From: an uncultured Clostridia bacterium
GTDB lineage: Bacteria; Bacillota; Clostridia; Christensenellales; Borkfalkiaceae
Direction: 5' to 3'
NCBI GenBank assembly: GCA_947589385.1
Contig: CANPZW010000005.1
Location: 51,099 to 115,098 of the forward strand
Length of the DNA: 64,000 nt
Shown: positions 25,764-35,921 of the stretch, piece by piece
How the letters are laid out: the number at the start of each line of letters is the position of its first letter
How positions within the stretch are numbered: position 1 is the stretch's first letter
Translations under genes and position numbers: made by a program
The notes under the pieces: generated by a model
Told to the model about the DNA's origin: nothing
What the model saw: the letters and a program-made list of their open reading frames with translations, nothing else
Database searches by the model: none

Positions 25764-28526
25764 ATGAATTCGATAAAGAAATTGTCAATCTCGCTAATGG
25801 TTGCGGCTTGTACAGCTTGCTTTATATTCGGAATTGCAGGCTGTGAACCCGACAACGGAAAAGATACTATCGAACATGTACATAGCTTTTCCGAAGAATG
25901 GATGTCCGATACAACCGAGCATTGGCACGAGGCGACGTGCGAGCATACCGACGAAAAGGGCAGTGTGGGAACGCATATCGATGAGGACAACAACGGCAAA
26001 TGCGACGTTTGCGATTACACAATGCAAACCGGGGAAGCGCATACCCATACGTTTGACAGAAGCCATTGGGAACACGACGCGAACACCCATTGGCATGCGG
26101 CAACCTGCAGCGATACTACCGAAAGACAAGACGAAGCCCCCCATATTGACGAAGACGATAATCAAGCGTGCGACGTTTGCGAAGAATACGTGCCCCATAC
26201 CCATAAATTCAGCGAGACGGAATGGGAATTTGACCTCGATAACCACTGGCGGCCCGCAACTTGCACTGATACAAACGAAAAAGGTAGCGAAGCCGAACAC
26301 AATTTTGACAACGGCGGCGTATGCGAGTGCGGATTAAAGGAAGTAGAAAAGCAGGCTTATAACTCTTTAATAGACTACAAAATCCTTGATGGGGAAGAAA
26401 ACGATTTTTACACCTGGCTTACGGGTTTAAAAGCGGACGGGAAAGCGGTGCGGGTAACCGAAAAAAGCGACATAGTTTATGACCATAACGGGAATGTTGA
26501 GGTCGTATATGTAGCCGAAAGAACGATAAAAGTAAAAGCGACGATAGACGGCGGCAATGGTTTGGAGCACGTTTGGTTTAAAGTTGCAAATACTTCCGCT
26601 TCCGAAACCGACGAACATAACACCAACGCTTTGGGTGTAGGAGAGACGGGCGCGGACGGCGTTGCCACAATAACTTTCAAACCCGCCGGCTACACTACAT
26701 ATAAAATAATGCTTGCCGAAGCAAAAGACGTTGCCGCACTTGTAGGCGGCGAAGAAGCCGACATAAAGGTTATGCCCAACAGATATTCCGTTAAAAATTC
26801 CTCGGCGGGCAAAGGCGAAGTTGGTGATATTGCGGTAGGAGAAACGGACGAAACAGGCACCGACGATATTACGGGAACGCTTGACTTTAAATACGACGTA
26901 AGTTGGGCGGCTTCCGACAAACAGATGTTGCCTTACGAGCGGCGTTATGATGATGAAGTAGCCGGCACCGGTGGACCGAAAGAATACGGAAAAGAATACA
27001 ATTTCACTGCAACGGGCGGCAAAATTTTCGATTATCTGCTGTTTTCACCCGCGCATAAGTACGATTGGAATGCGGGTAGCACTTCGGAAGATTTCGATAA
27101 AATAACCGAAAATTTCAAAAACGCGGCTTCGGGCGAATACGAAATTTCGTTCACCGCAGAGGGCGACGATAGCGCGCGCTTGTACTATTGGGGCGAAATC
27201 GACGATTTATCCCTGGGGCAAAAAGAATCAGACGATTCGCCTTCCAACTCATATGTCACGTCTGTTTCGGGTACAAAACCCGCCGGCTCGACTATTGCCG
27301 ACAAGGCGTTCACTGGCGAAAACAAAGTTTTAGTCACAATAAAGCCCGAAAGAGGTTTGGTGGATTTCCAACTCGGCATAATATGCGAAAACGCTTGTCT
27401 AGTTAAGATAACCGTTAAAAGACTGGGTGATTATGTGGCATTGGAAACGGGTGGTGTCCTTACAGTCGGCGAAAATACCAACGGCGGGAAAGGATATACT
27501 CTTAACGGCAGTGAGGATAACAATGGCGTAACTGCGTTTACGCTTCAAGATGTAGAGCCGGGTTTATATTATCTTACCGTAGGTACGGGCAAAACTATCG
27601 GTGCCTACAAGGCTTATTGTAGGTCGAGCGAAAAAACTATCCTTTATGAAGACGGGAAGTATAAGGGCGTAGTTCGCGTAAATGAGGGCGACACTACCTT
27701 ATATTTGCAGTACGGTTTACGAGGCACTGGTAAGAGAGACTCAATATCATTAGAGAAGTATGTAGCTCCCACTGTGGGATTAGAAACTTCTTGGATTCCC
27801 GCTTCGGGAAAGGATTGTGAAGACATCGAAATAGGCTTTGACGGTGCGGTAAGTCCCGGGCAGTACAGAATGGAAATATCTACTTTCGGATATGAGACCG
27901 GATATTCGGGCGGGGGAACATCCGATGGCTTTTATGCAATTGTTAAAGTGGGAAGCAGAAGTTATCAGACGTCTCTACGGGCTAAATATTTTGCTGACCA
28001 GTCATCCGGTGCCTTGGCTAACGAATGTGAGTATAATCCGGCGGTAATAGAGATAAAAGCGGGCGAAACACTTAACCTTCATGTCACTACGCCGCAGATA
28101 CAAGGTTTCTCCGCAAAAGTAAAACTTGTGGCTTATGGCGGCGTTGCTGTTGGCGATGTGATAACAATTGACCGACCTGAGAAAAGTTCGAAAGTTGAAA
28201 GATACACTTTTACCGCGTCATCTGCCGGAACATATAAGATTACTTTGAATTTGATTGAACAGTATTTCCATGGCAACACCTCTAAACCCGAAAAGTTTAC
28301 CGATGGCGACCTTTCTACACTGGACGTAAAGGACGAAACACATAACAGCATGATTATCACGCACACAAGAGCGCAAGGTTATACTGGTGCTCCGATTGAA
28401 GACCCTGTGCGGACCCTTTCGGGAACATTCACAATGGAGGAAGGCGGAAGTATCATACTTGCGATTAGTACGACTTTATCAAGTGAGCTAATGAAATTCA
28501 GTTTTACGATAGAATTTGTTGAATAA
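25764..28526 (+). CDS. Large surface lipoprotein with three His/Cys/Asp-rich N-terminal repeats
   Basis: Lipobox FGIAGCEP; repeats W..D...HWH.ATC...HIDEDNNGKCDVC. Confidence 0.75.
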   Translation: MNSIKKLSISLMVAACTACFIFGIAGCEPDNGKDTIEHVHSFSEEWMSDTTEHWHEATCEHTDEKGSVGTHIDEDNNGKCDVCDYTMQTGEAHTHTFDRSHWEHDANTHWHAATCSDTTERQDEAPHIDEDDNQACDVCEEYVPHTHKFSETEWEFDLDNHWRPATCTDTNEKGSEAEHNFDNGGVCECGLKEVEKQAYNSLIDYKILDGEENDFYTWLTGLKADGKAVRVTEKSDIVYDHNGNVEVVYVAERTIKVKATIDGGNGLEHVWFKVANTSASETDEHNTNALGVGETGADGVATITFKPAGYTTYKIMLAEAKDVAALVGGEEADIKVMPNRYSVKNSSAGKGEVGDIAVGETDETGTDDITGTLDFKYDVSWAASDKQMLPYERRYDDEVAGTGGPKEYGKEYNFTATGGKIFDYLLFSPAHKYDWNAGSTSEDFDKITENFKNAASGEYEISFTAEGDDSARLYYWGEIDDLSLGQKESDDSPSNSYVTSVSGTKPAGSTIADKAFTGENKVLVTIKPERGLVDFQLGIICENACLVKITVKRLGDYVALETGGVLTVGENTNGGKGYTLNGSEDNNGVTAFTLQDVEPGLYYLTVGTGKTIGAYKAYCRSSEKTILYEDGKYKGVVRVNEGDTTLYLQYGLRGTGKRDSISLEKYVAPTVGLETSWIPASGKDCEDIEIGFDGAVSPGQYRMEISTFGYETGYSGGGTSDGFYAIVKVGSRSYQTSLRAKYFADQSSGALANECEYNPAVIEIKAGETLNLHVTTPQIQGFSAKVKLVAYGGVAVGDVITIDRPEKSSKVERYTFTASSAGTYKITLNLIEQYFHGNTSKPEKFTDGDLSTLDVKDETHNSMIITHTRAQGYTGAPIEDPVRTLSGTFTMEEGGSIILAISTTLSSELMKFSFTIEFVE

Positions 28527-28583
28527 GTTTTTATTTGAAGGCGGCGCCATATATGGCGACTAAAATATTAGGAGGAGTTTTTT

Positions 28584-31500
28584 ATGAAAAAAACTCGAAC
28601 AAAAACCCTGGCTGTCGTAGCCCTCACATCGGCTATGACCGCCTGCGTAGCCGGAGGAATTGGTTACGCGAAGTTAAACCACGCAGTATTTGCATCTGCG
28701 GATACTGCAAATTACTATGCGGAAAGGAGTAACGTCTTTTCCGGGACAGGTACGCTGACGCAGACGGAGTCGGCAACCTTTGCGCTCACGGGCGTAAAGG
28801 CGGGACAGTATTCGGTGACGGTGGAAATCACACACACCGAGGGCACTTCCCAAGACTGGTTCTATCTGTCGGCAACGGGAAACGGTGAAGCGGTGTTCCT
28901 TAACGAAGGTACCGAAACCGAAGGCAATCCCAAATATTATGGGGTTGTAAACGTTGACGAGAACGGCACTCTTACAATTTCCTCCACCTCGCCGAACACA
29001 TTGTCCGTAAGCGTAACGCTCGAGAATCTCTTTATGAGCGAGGGGAACGGATATAGTCTCGGCAATGTATTGATTCCGACGGACGGAATGAATGCTCTTG
29101 ATGTAGAGATTCGTGACACTACTGCAAAGACCTTTACCGTTCAGATTGACCTTGGCGACCGTATTTTAACAGACGAAGAAACGTTAACGGCAGAAATAAA
29201 TGATGCAAGCGCAGAATTGGTTGCTCAAACCGCAGACCTTGCAATCTACTCGGCAACGATAACACTTCCTACAACGGTTGAAACTGCAACGAGCTTGACT
29301 ATCGAATCGACAATAGTAGCGTCCGAGGGTGAAAGCGTAGTAGGTTCAATTACCTTATTCCCTCTCGGCACGGCTACACCCATAACTGATAAAACCGCAA
29401 CGGCTACAAATGTGCCCGTTTGGGAAACTGCAATATTCTCATATACGCCTTCCGAAACGTCTTATCAGACGGTTGCAATAACCTCGACGGCAAGTCCTTT
29501 ATATACCTCAACGACCGTAAGCACAGTCGCGGGTACTTTTAGCGGCTCGCCCGTTGCCGGCGAAGATTATCCCGTATATCTCGAAGCGAATACTACATAT
29601 TACTTTGAAGTAACGCTTTTGGGAACGGATGAACAGGGCGAAGACGTAGGATATACGAGCGCAGACCTTACCATAACTCTTAAAGACTGGGAACGTCCCA
29701 CAATAGAAGTAGGCGGTTCGTACGCTTTACCTGTAACCACCGCGGACGAAACTCCCGAGATGTTTACTTTGACAGCGGCAGAGGGTACCTATGACCTTAC
29801 CATTACCGAAGTTCCTTTCGACTATTATATTTACGGCATTACAGTCACAGCGCATATAACTTATGCCGCTGGAACCCCTGCGGTTCAAGAGGTAGTTTTG
29901 GATTCGGATCATAACTATTCCGCGTCGGTTGAAATTGCCGCTAATGCAGAGAGTATTTATTTTACAACTTCTCAAAATAGCCGTTCGGTAATCCGTGTAA
30001 GTTTGACCGTACCCGAAGTTCTACATTACATAGTACCGGGTGAGTCCACCGATATCACCGTTCCCGCTAACGGCTCGATAACATACTTTATCGAAGCCGC
30101 GCCGTCAGGCGTTTATTCGCTCAATTTGACGAAAACTTCGTCGAGCGTTTCCGTTATGGTCGGTGACGTTACCATAATCCCCGCTGGCAAGACCATGGGC
30201 GGTTTTGTAGTGCAGTACGCAGGAAACGATTTCGGCATAACTTTTGTGAACAGCAGCGATGCGGAAGTTGAAATTACCGCGATGGTTGCGGCCGAAGCCC
30301 AAGACACAACCATACAGCTTAATGAAGGTAAAACCATTACGTTGGCCGCAAATCAGAGACAGGCGTTCTTTATGTATAGCCTTGCGGCAGGTGATTTTAC
30401 GTTGAGCATTACTCCTGCAACAACAACCGGAATTGCGCTTGAAGTTGACGGCGTACCTGTAACCTTAACCGACGGAGAGGCTATAATAACCATTTCGGAG
30501 GTACAGGATGCAAATGGGCTTGTAAACTTCACGTTTGAAAATACCGGAGATGAGTCCGTTACTTTCACCGTTACGGTTACGCCCGAACACATGGTAAATG
30601 TAGGCGAGGAATTTGAAATTACGGTTGCCGGATACTACAATTATGTTGCATATTATGTAGGAGGATTTAAAGCCAACACCGAATACTACATGGTACTCGA
30701 CCTTCCCGAAGGCGTTTCCGCTACCGTATCTCAGAACGGCGAAGAATTCGTTTACTACGGAAATGCCATTGGTGTGTTCACCGCGGATAGCAACGGTTAT
30801 ATAACGATGAGATTCAGTATATATGCCTATGGCGATTTTACTACGGTTAGGGCGTATATTGATGAATATGAAGCAAGTACGGAAAAAACTATGACTTTGA
30901 ATACCGCTACTAACATAACGGTAGAGAAATACTATACAACTTACACTCTTAACCTTACACAAGGTGTGTATTATATCAGCGTTTTGGGCGATGTGGAAGC
31001 GACCATTAACGGAACGCTTGTTTCGAATTCCATTTCGTATTATGTTGACGCCGCCGAAGGTCAAGTGGTAACGGTAAGAGTTACGTTTATCAACTTCACC
31101 GGCACTATCGCTACGGCTACCGCCACGGTTGTAACCGACGTAATGAACGTCGGCGAAGAAAAGACCGTAACTCTCGCGGCAGATTCTTCCAATGTTTACG
31201 GCATAGACCTTGAAAGGGGTGTGTTCACTTTATCTCTTTCCGAGAATGAGAACGTTGAAGTACGGTTTGACGGCGTGGTAGTTGCACCCGAAAACGGTAC
31301 TTACAGGTTGGATGTTACTATGAGCGGCGGTCATACCTTGACTTTCGTGAACACGGGTGCTTCCGAAGTTTCTTTCACGGCGACAGTTACTCCCAACAAT
31401 CTCTTAACGCTTGGTGAGGAAGAAGAAATTACGCTCGGAGCCGGAAGTAGTGAAAATTACTACATTGACCTTGAAGCGGGTTCGTACACTGTAACTCTTA

Positions 31501-31667
31501 CCTTTGCTGACGGTTCTGAGATTGAAGTTTACTTTGAGGATGAGCAGATTGTTTATTCAGGTGAAAACTTCGGTACTCTTACTATAGTGAATAGTGGCTA
31601 TAATGTTTTGACTTTCGTTAATTTGGCTGATACAGAAGTTACTTTCACTGTTATAGTAACTAGATAA
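28584..31667 (+). CDS. Large secreted protein with tandem beta-sandwich-like repeats
   Basis: N-terminal signal; recurring NVGEEKTVTLAADSSNVYGIDLERGVFTLSLS..FVNTGASEVSFTATVTP modules. Confidence 0.7.
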   Translation: MKKTRTKTLAVVALTSAMTACVAGGIGYAKLNHAVFASADTANYYAERSNVFSGTGTLTQTESATFALTGVKAGQYSVTVEITHTEGTSQDWFYLSATGNGEAVFLNEGTETEGNPKYYGVVNVDENGTLTISSTSPNTLSVSVTLENLFMSEGNGYSLGNVLIPTDGMNALDVEIRDTTAKTFTVQIDLGDRILTDEETLTAEINDASAELVAQTADLAIYSATITLPTTVETATSLTIESTIVASEGESVVGSITLFPLGTATPITDKTATATNVPVWETAIFSYTPSETSYQTVAITSTASPLYTSTTVSTVAGTFSGSPVAGEDYPVYLEANTTYYFEVTLLGTDEQGEDVGYTSADLTITLKDWERPTIEVGGSYALPVTTADETPEMFTLTAAEGTYDLTITEVPFDYYIYGITVTAHITYAAGTPAVQEVVLDSDHNYSASVEIAANAESIYFTTSQNSRSVIRVSLTVPEVLHYIVPGESTDITVPANGSITYFIEAAPSGVYSLNLTKTSSSVSVMVGDVTIIPAGKTMGGFVVQYAGNDFGITFVNSSDAEVEITAMVAAEAQDTTIQLNEGKTITLAANQRQAFFMYSLAAGDFTLSITPATTTGIALEVDGVPVTLTDGEAIITISEVQDANGLVNFTFENTGDESVTFTVTVTPEHMVNVGEEFEITVAGYYNYVAYYVGGFKANTEYYMVLDLPEGVSATVSQNGEEFVYYGNAIGVFTADSNGYITMRFSIYAYGDFTTVRAYIDEYEASTEKTMTLNTATNITVEKYYTTYTLNLTQGVYYISVLGDVEATINGTLVSNSISYYVDAAEGQVVTVRVTFINFTGTIATATATVVTDVMNVGEEKTVTLAADSSNVYGIDLERGVFTLSLSENENVEVRFDGVVVAPENGTYRLDVTMSGGHTLTFVNTGASEVSFTATVTPNNLLTLGEEEEITLGAGSSENYYIDLEAGSYTVTLTFADGSEIEVYFEDEQIVYSGENFGTLTIVNSGYNVLTFVNLADTEVTFTVIVTR

Positions 31668-31684
31668 AGAATTAAACCAAACCT

Positions 31685-31710
31685 CGGTTTACCGCTTCGG
31701 CGGTAAACCG
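31685..31710 (+). terminator. UUCG-capped hairpin between operon genes (possible attenuator)
   Basis: CGGTTTACCGC-TTCG-GCGGTAAACCG followed by TTGGTTTTCTTTT. Confidence 0.55.
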
Positions 31711-31765
31711 TGCGCTTGGTTTTCTTTTAATACCCCAAAAAATAAAAAAGTGGAGGTTAAAAATA

Positions 31766-32986
31766 GTGGGTAAAAAAAGTAAACTTGCCGCATTGGTAGC
31801 GGGCGCAAGTCTGCTGCTTGGTACTTTCGGTTTGACCGCATGCGCTCCCGAAAACGATGATAAAACGGGCAACAGAGTTCCCGAAGATATATATGCAATC
31901 TATATCGCTTATGCAGAGACCGCGGGAGAGGATGCTATGACCTATGACGAATGGTATGCACATCTTCTTGAAACCGCCAAAGGCGATAAGGGTGATGACG
32001 GTAAAAGTGCCTATGACATATGGAAAGAAAACGGTCATAGCGGAACGGAAGCCGAATTCCTTGAATGGCTGAAAGGCGGCAAGGGCGATGACGGCAAGAG
32101 CGCGTATGACATATGGAAAGAGCAAGACGGCAACGCCGAAAAAACAGAAGCTGAGTTCGTTGAATGGCTGAAAGGAGATAAAGGCGACGACGGCGACGAA
32201 GGTCCGAAAGGTGAAGCGGGAACAAAGTGGTTCACGGGTGAAGATGATGAGCCTTCCGCAGACCTCGGCGCGGAAGGCGATTTTTATTTAAATACCAAAA
32301 CGTTCGACCTTTGGACTAAAATTAAGGATTCCGGTTGGACTAAACTTGGTTGCATAAAAGGCGCGGACGCTGGTAGTGAAGCATCTCCTCAATATAAAGT
32401 GGTTAAAGATTTCGGACCAAAGACTATAAGTACAGAAGAAGTGCCGCTTGACTTGAATGAGGTTGATAACGGCACTTATTTTTTAGTCGTTGAAAGTGAT
32501 AGTGCGGCAGTAGCCAACAATTTAATGTGTAATCTTGATGCTAAACGTGACTATGATATGTACTGTCCTTTATCCCAAAGCTATAAAAGTGTTGTATTAA
32601 AAGGCGATGGTTCAGCGTTAAAACTTAAAGCCACTCAAAGTGTAACAGGAAATGTAAAACTTGTTGAATATTCGGCACCTACGATTAAAGCAGGCGAAAC
32701 TTGTGAAATTCCTTTACTGAATAGAAACTATGGTTATTTGCCAATTAATGTTGAGTCGTCTTTAATCGGGAAAAAAGTAAAAGTTACAATTCGTAGCTCG
32801 CTTGCCGTTGTAATTTGTCAATCTAATGATAAGCATACAAGTTTTGGTTCAATTACTGCTGATGCGGAAGATAAAACATTATATGTTAAAGAAATAACAA
32901 TTCCTGATGGAATGGATGCATTGTGCTTTGCAACATCAGCAACTAATTGTGCTAATGTGACTGTAAAAATTGAGATAGTCGATTAA
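31766..32986 (+). CDS. Lipoprotein with short collagen-like segments and AYDIWKE..GTEAEFLEWLKG repeats
   Basis: GTG start; lipobox FGLTACAP; GDKGDDGKSAYDIWKENGHSGTEAEFLEWLKGGKGDDGKSAYDIWKE. Confidence 0.75.
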   Translation: MGKKSKLAALVAGASLLLGTFGLTACAPENDDKTGNRVPEDIYAIYIAYAETAGEDAMTYDEWYAHLLETAKGDKGDDGKSAYDIWKENGHSGTEAEFLEWLKGGKGDDGKSAYDIWKEQDGNAEKTEAEFVEWLKGDKGDDGDEGPKGEAGTKWFTGEDDEPSADLGAEGDFYLNTKTFDLWTKIKDSGWTKLGCIKGADAGSEASPQYKVVKDFGPKTISTEEVPLDLNEVDNGTYFLVVESDSAAVANNLMCNLDAKRDYDMYCPLSQSYKSVVLKGDGSALKLKATQSVTGNVKLVEYSAPTIKAGETCEIPLLNRNYGYLPINVESSLIGKKVKVTIRSSLAVVICQSNDKHTSFGSITADAEDKTLYVKEITIPDGMDALCFATSATNCANVTVKIEIVD

Positions 32987-33017
32987 GTTTTCATAGCTTT
33001 ATTCCTTTTTAAACTTT

Positions 33018-33051
33018 CCCGTTTGCCGAAAACGGCAAACGGGAATTTTTT
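33018..33051 (+). terminator. Intrinsic terminator
   Basis: CCCGTTTGCCG-AAAA-CGGCAAACGGG-AATTTTTT. Confidence 0.75.
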
Positions 33052-33081
33052 AGGAAGCATATTAATAATTAAGGAGTTAAA

Positions 33082-35460
33082 ATGCGATTATTATGCAAAA
33101 AATTTATACTGTTGCTTTTTCCGTTGGTTTTAATTTTTGCCGCAATGGGGCTTGTCGCATGTAACGGCGGCGGCGAAACGCACAATGTTACGGTTAATTC
33201 AAATTTGCCGTTGACTGCGCCGCAAATTGAGCTTGCGGAAAACGTAATCAGTTGGACTGCCGTTGAAAATGCGGGTAAGTACGAAGTTTATGAAAACAAT
33301 TCGAGAATCAATGTGCAAACCGAAACTTCGTTCACAATCTCCCAAACGGCAGTTGGAACATACAAATACAGAATCAGAGCGTTGAGCGCGGACAAAAATC
33401 ACAGTTCGAGCAAATTATCGAACGAAGTGGTTTACACCGTTAAAGGCAAGATACAGCTTGCCGCGCCGCAGGTTTCAATAGACGAAGCCGCCAAAACGGT
33501 AAGTTGGGCCGCCGTTGAAAAAGCGGACGGCTACAAGGTTCTTGAAAACGGCGAAATCGTATCTTCGCAGACTGAAACTTCTTATACGATTACCCATACC
33601 GAAACGGGAAAGTATAAGTACACGGTTATAGCCACGAGCGCGAGCGAGGATTACAGCGAAAGCAGATCCTCTAACGAAGTGACCTATATAATAAGCGAAC
33701 AGCTTGCCACGCCGCACATAGAGCTTGACGAGGCGACCAAAACGATAAGTTGGACGGCTGTGGAACACGCCAATACTTATTTCATTTACGAAGACGGATA
33801 TGTTATCGAAGCTTCGTGGGACAGCACTTCGTATGTAATTGAACAGACAATAGTGGGAGAGCATACCTATTGCATTACTGCGTTGGGAGATGATTCCTCT
33901 GTTTACAAAATGTCCGAAAAATCCAATACCGTTACCTATGTCATTGAACCCACCGTGCTTGCAACGCCGGACGGTCTGAAAGAGGAAAGGGATTTACAAG
34001 GTCATGTTACGCTTGTATGGAACGAAGTAGAGGGTGCGGGCGGTTATGTCATTTATGAGAATAACCGAAAAATTGAAAAGAGGTGGACAGATTCCGCTTA
34101 TCCCATAACCCATGTGGAAGCCGACACCTATGAATATAAGGTGCAGGCAATTCCCGCCCGCGACGACAAGCAATATCTCGAAAGCGGTATATCCGAGCCT
34201 ATCGAAATAACGATAGAGGACAACAGAACCCAACTTTCCGAGCCGAAGAATTTTAGAATCGAAACCCGCGAATTTTATTATAAAGACTCGCAAGGAAACA
34301 TTATTCCCGGTACTGTGCCTGTATCTTATGAATGTCTTGTTTGGGATGAGGTTGCAAACGCGGAGAATTATCTTGTATATGAAAGCGGTAAGCGCGTGTA
34401 CAGCACAACCGAGACATATATTGAGATTGGAAAGCAATTTAGCGAGCCTAGAAAATATAAATTCCAAGTAAAGGCGGTTGCACATGGTACGCTATATAAA
34501 TCGAGCGAATTGAGTGAAGTCTTTGATGATTTTAAAATCGATGTTGAAAATATAAAATATACGGTTAGGCTTAATGTTGACGCGGCTTCCCGCTTTTCGC
34601 AGTCCGTGCAAGTGGGCTTGTTCCCGCAAGATAATAACGGATTGCCCGCGCAAACTGTTCCGATTGGCGGTACAACAAGAAATTTAACTACAACCGAGCC
34701 TGCGGAGATAGAATATAACAACGCCATAAGCTATGTAGCGAAAATCATCAACTTGCCTGCGGGTTACTATGCTACAGAGGTAAGGCTTTCAGCTATGAAT
34801 CCCGAGGGAACAATATATGTTTATAATTCTACTTCGGATGTATTCAGTGTCTCGAATAGTAATTCTGTAAATATAAAGATAGCAAATGAGCCGCAGAGCA
34901 AGTTATTTATACCAAACGAAGCAGGGCAATACACAATAAGCACTACCGAAACCAAAGAAATGACAATCGGCGTAGGCGCAAGCGCAAGGACGGCGATAGA
35001 TACTGGAAACGGGCTTACAATGTTTACGTTTTCGGCAGACGCCAATGAAGCTGTATTGATTTCGGTTAATAGCCCTGAAATCGGTGCATACAGATTCACT
35101 ATTGAAAGAGGTGCAAAAACGCCTTCGTTAAAAATAGGCACGGAACGCGGAGATAATGCAAACGTCATATCGGGTGATATGCAATCGGTGGAATATTCGC
35201 TTAATTTATCGACAGATACGGAATATATTTTCAATTTCTCACCAATGTATTTGGGCCCCGACCGCTTTGCGACGGTGACTATCAACCCCGACACAGTCAA
35301 TGAAGAAGTCTATGAATTTGACGGCGGATATGAATATGAAAAGCACATATTCATAAAAGCGGGTCAAAATATCAAGATTCGGGTTGATATAATTGGTACG
35401 ACGACGGACGAAACGATGTCCAACGTTTATTTCAGCGTATTTCCGTTGACAGAAGACTAG
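33082..35460 (+). CDS. Surface lipoprotein with tandem Fn3-like repeats
   Basis: Lipobox MGLVACNG; LAAPQVSIDEAAKTVSWAAVEKADGYKVLENGEIVSSQTETSYTITHTETGKYKYTV repeated about 5 times. Confidence 0.8.
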   Translation: MRLLCKKFILLLFPLVLIFAAMGLVACNGGGETHNVTVNSNLPLTAPQIELAENVISWTAVENAGKYEVYENNSRINVQTETSFTISQTAVGTYKYRIRALSADKNHSSSKLSNEVVYTVKGKIQLAAPQVSIDEAAKTVSWAAVEKADGYKVLENGEIVSSQTETSYTITHTETGKYKYTVIATSASEDYSESRSSNEVTYIISEQLATPHIELDEATKTISWTAVEHANTYFIYEDGYVIEASWDSTSYVIEQTIVGEHTYCITALGDDSSVYKMSEKSNTVTYVIEPTVLATPDGLKEERDLQGHVTLVWNEVEGAGGYVIYENNRKIEKRWTDSAYPITHVEADTYEYKVQAIPARDDKQYLESGISEPIEITIEDNRTQLSEPKNFRIETREFYYKDSQGNIIPGTVPVSYECLVWDEVANAENYLVYESGKRVYSTTETYIEIGKQFSEPRKYKFQVKAVAHGTLYKSSELSEVFDDFKIDVENIKYTVRLNVDAASRFSQSVQVGLFPQDNNGLPAQTVPIGGTTRNLTTTEPAEIEYNNAISYVAKIINLPAGYYATEVRLSAMNPEGTIYVYNSTSDVFSVSNSNSVNIKIANEPQSKLFIPNEAGQYTISTTETKEMTIGVGASARTAIDTGNGLTMFTFSADANEAVLISVNSPEIGAYRFTIERGAKTPSLKIGTERGDNANVISGDMQSVEYSLNLSTDTEYIFNFSPMYLGPDRFATVTINPDTVNEEVYEFDGGYEYEKHIFIKAGQNIKIRVDIIGTTTDETMSNVYFSVFPLTED

Positions 35461-35547
35461 ATATTTCTTACCTCCTTTTTTTCGGCGGTATTTGTACATG
35501 TGCCGCCGACGGCACTATGTGGATTTACGAATTTCCATACATAAAAA

Positions 35548-35857
35548 GGCGGCGGAACCCCATTCCGCCGCCCGTGCCGCAGAGTTTATCGCAATAAACG
35601 TCATGTTGTTCCCATTCACGACGTTTATTTCGGACGTTTAGAGAATCTAACACTTATAACCATATAAAGCGTCGCCAACGCATATAAACGTCCGACCCGC
35701 CGCGCAAAAGCGCGGCGGGGAATTTTTATACTGCAAAACAGCCAAAATCCAAAAGAAAAGGCAACAAATAAGTTCCTTTAACGGGCTTATTTGTTTATAT
35801 AAATCAAAATAACAGCCCGATTGTAAGGAATCAAAACTTGCAATCGGGCTTTTTTTA
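35548..35857. ncRNA. Hairpin-dense intergenic region (candidate structured leader, oriT-like region or attenuator)
   Basis: Hairpins 35548-35572, 35593-35629, 35630-35695, 35696-35719, 35763-35795 and 35814-35850 (the last followed by a T7 run). Confidence 0.4.
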
Positions 35858-35921
35858 TTTTCTGCAAACACTTCAAAGTCCGGTTGCGATTTTCAAAAAA
35901 TCAAGAATCGGAGGAATTTTA

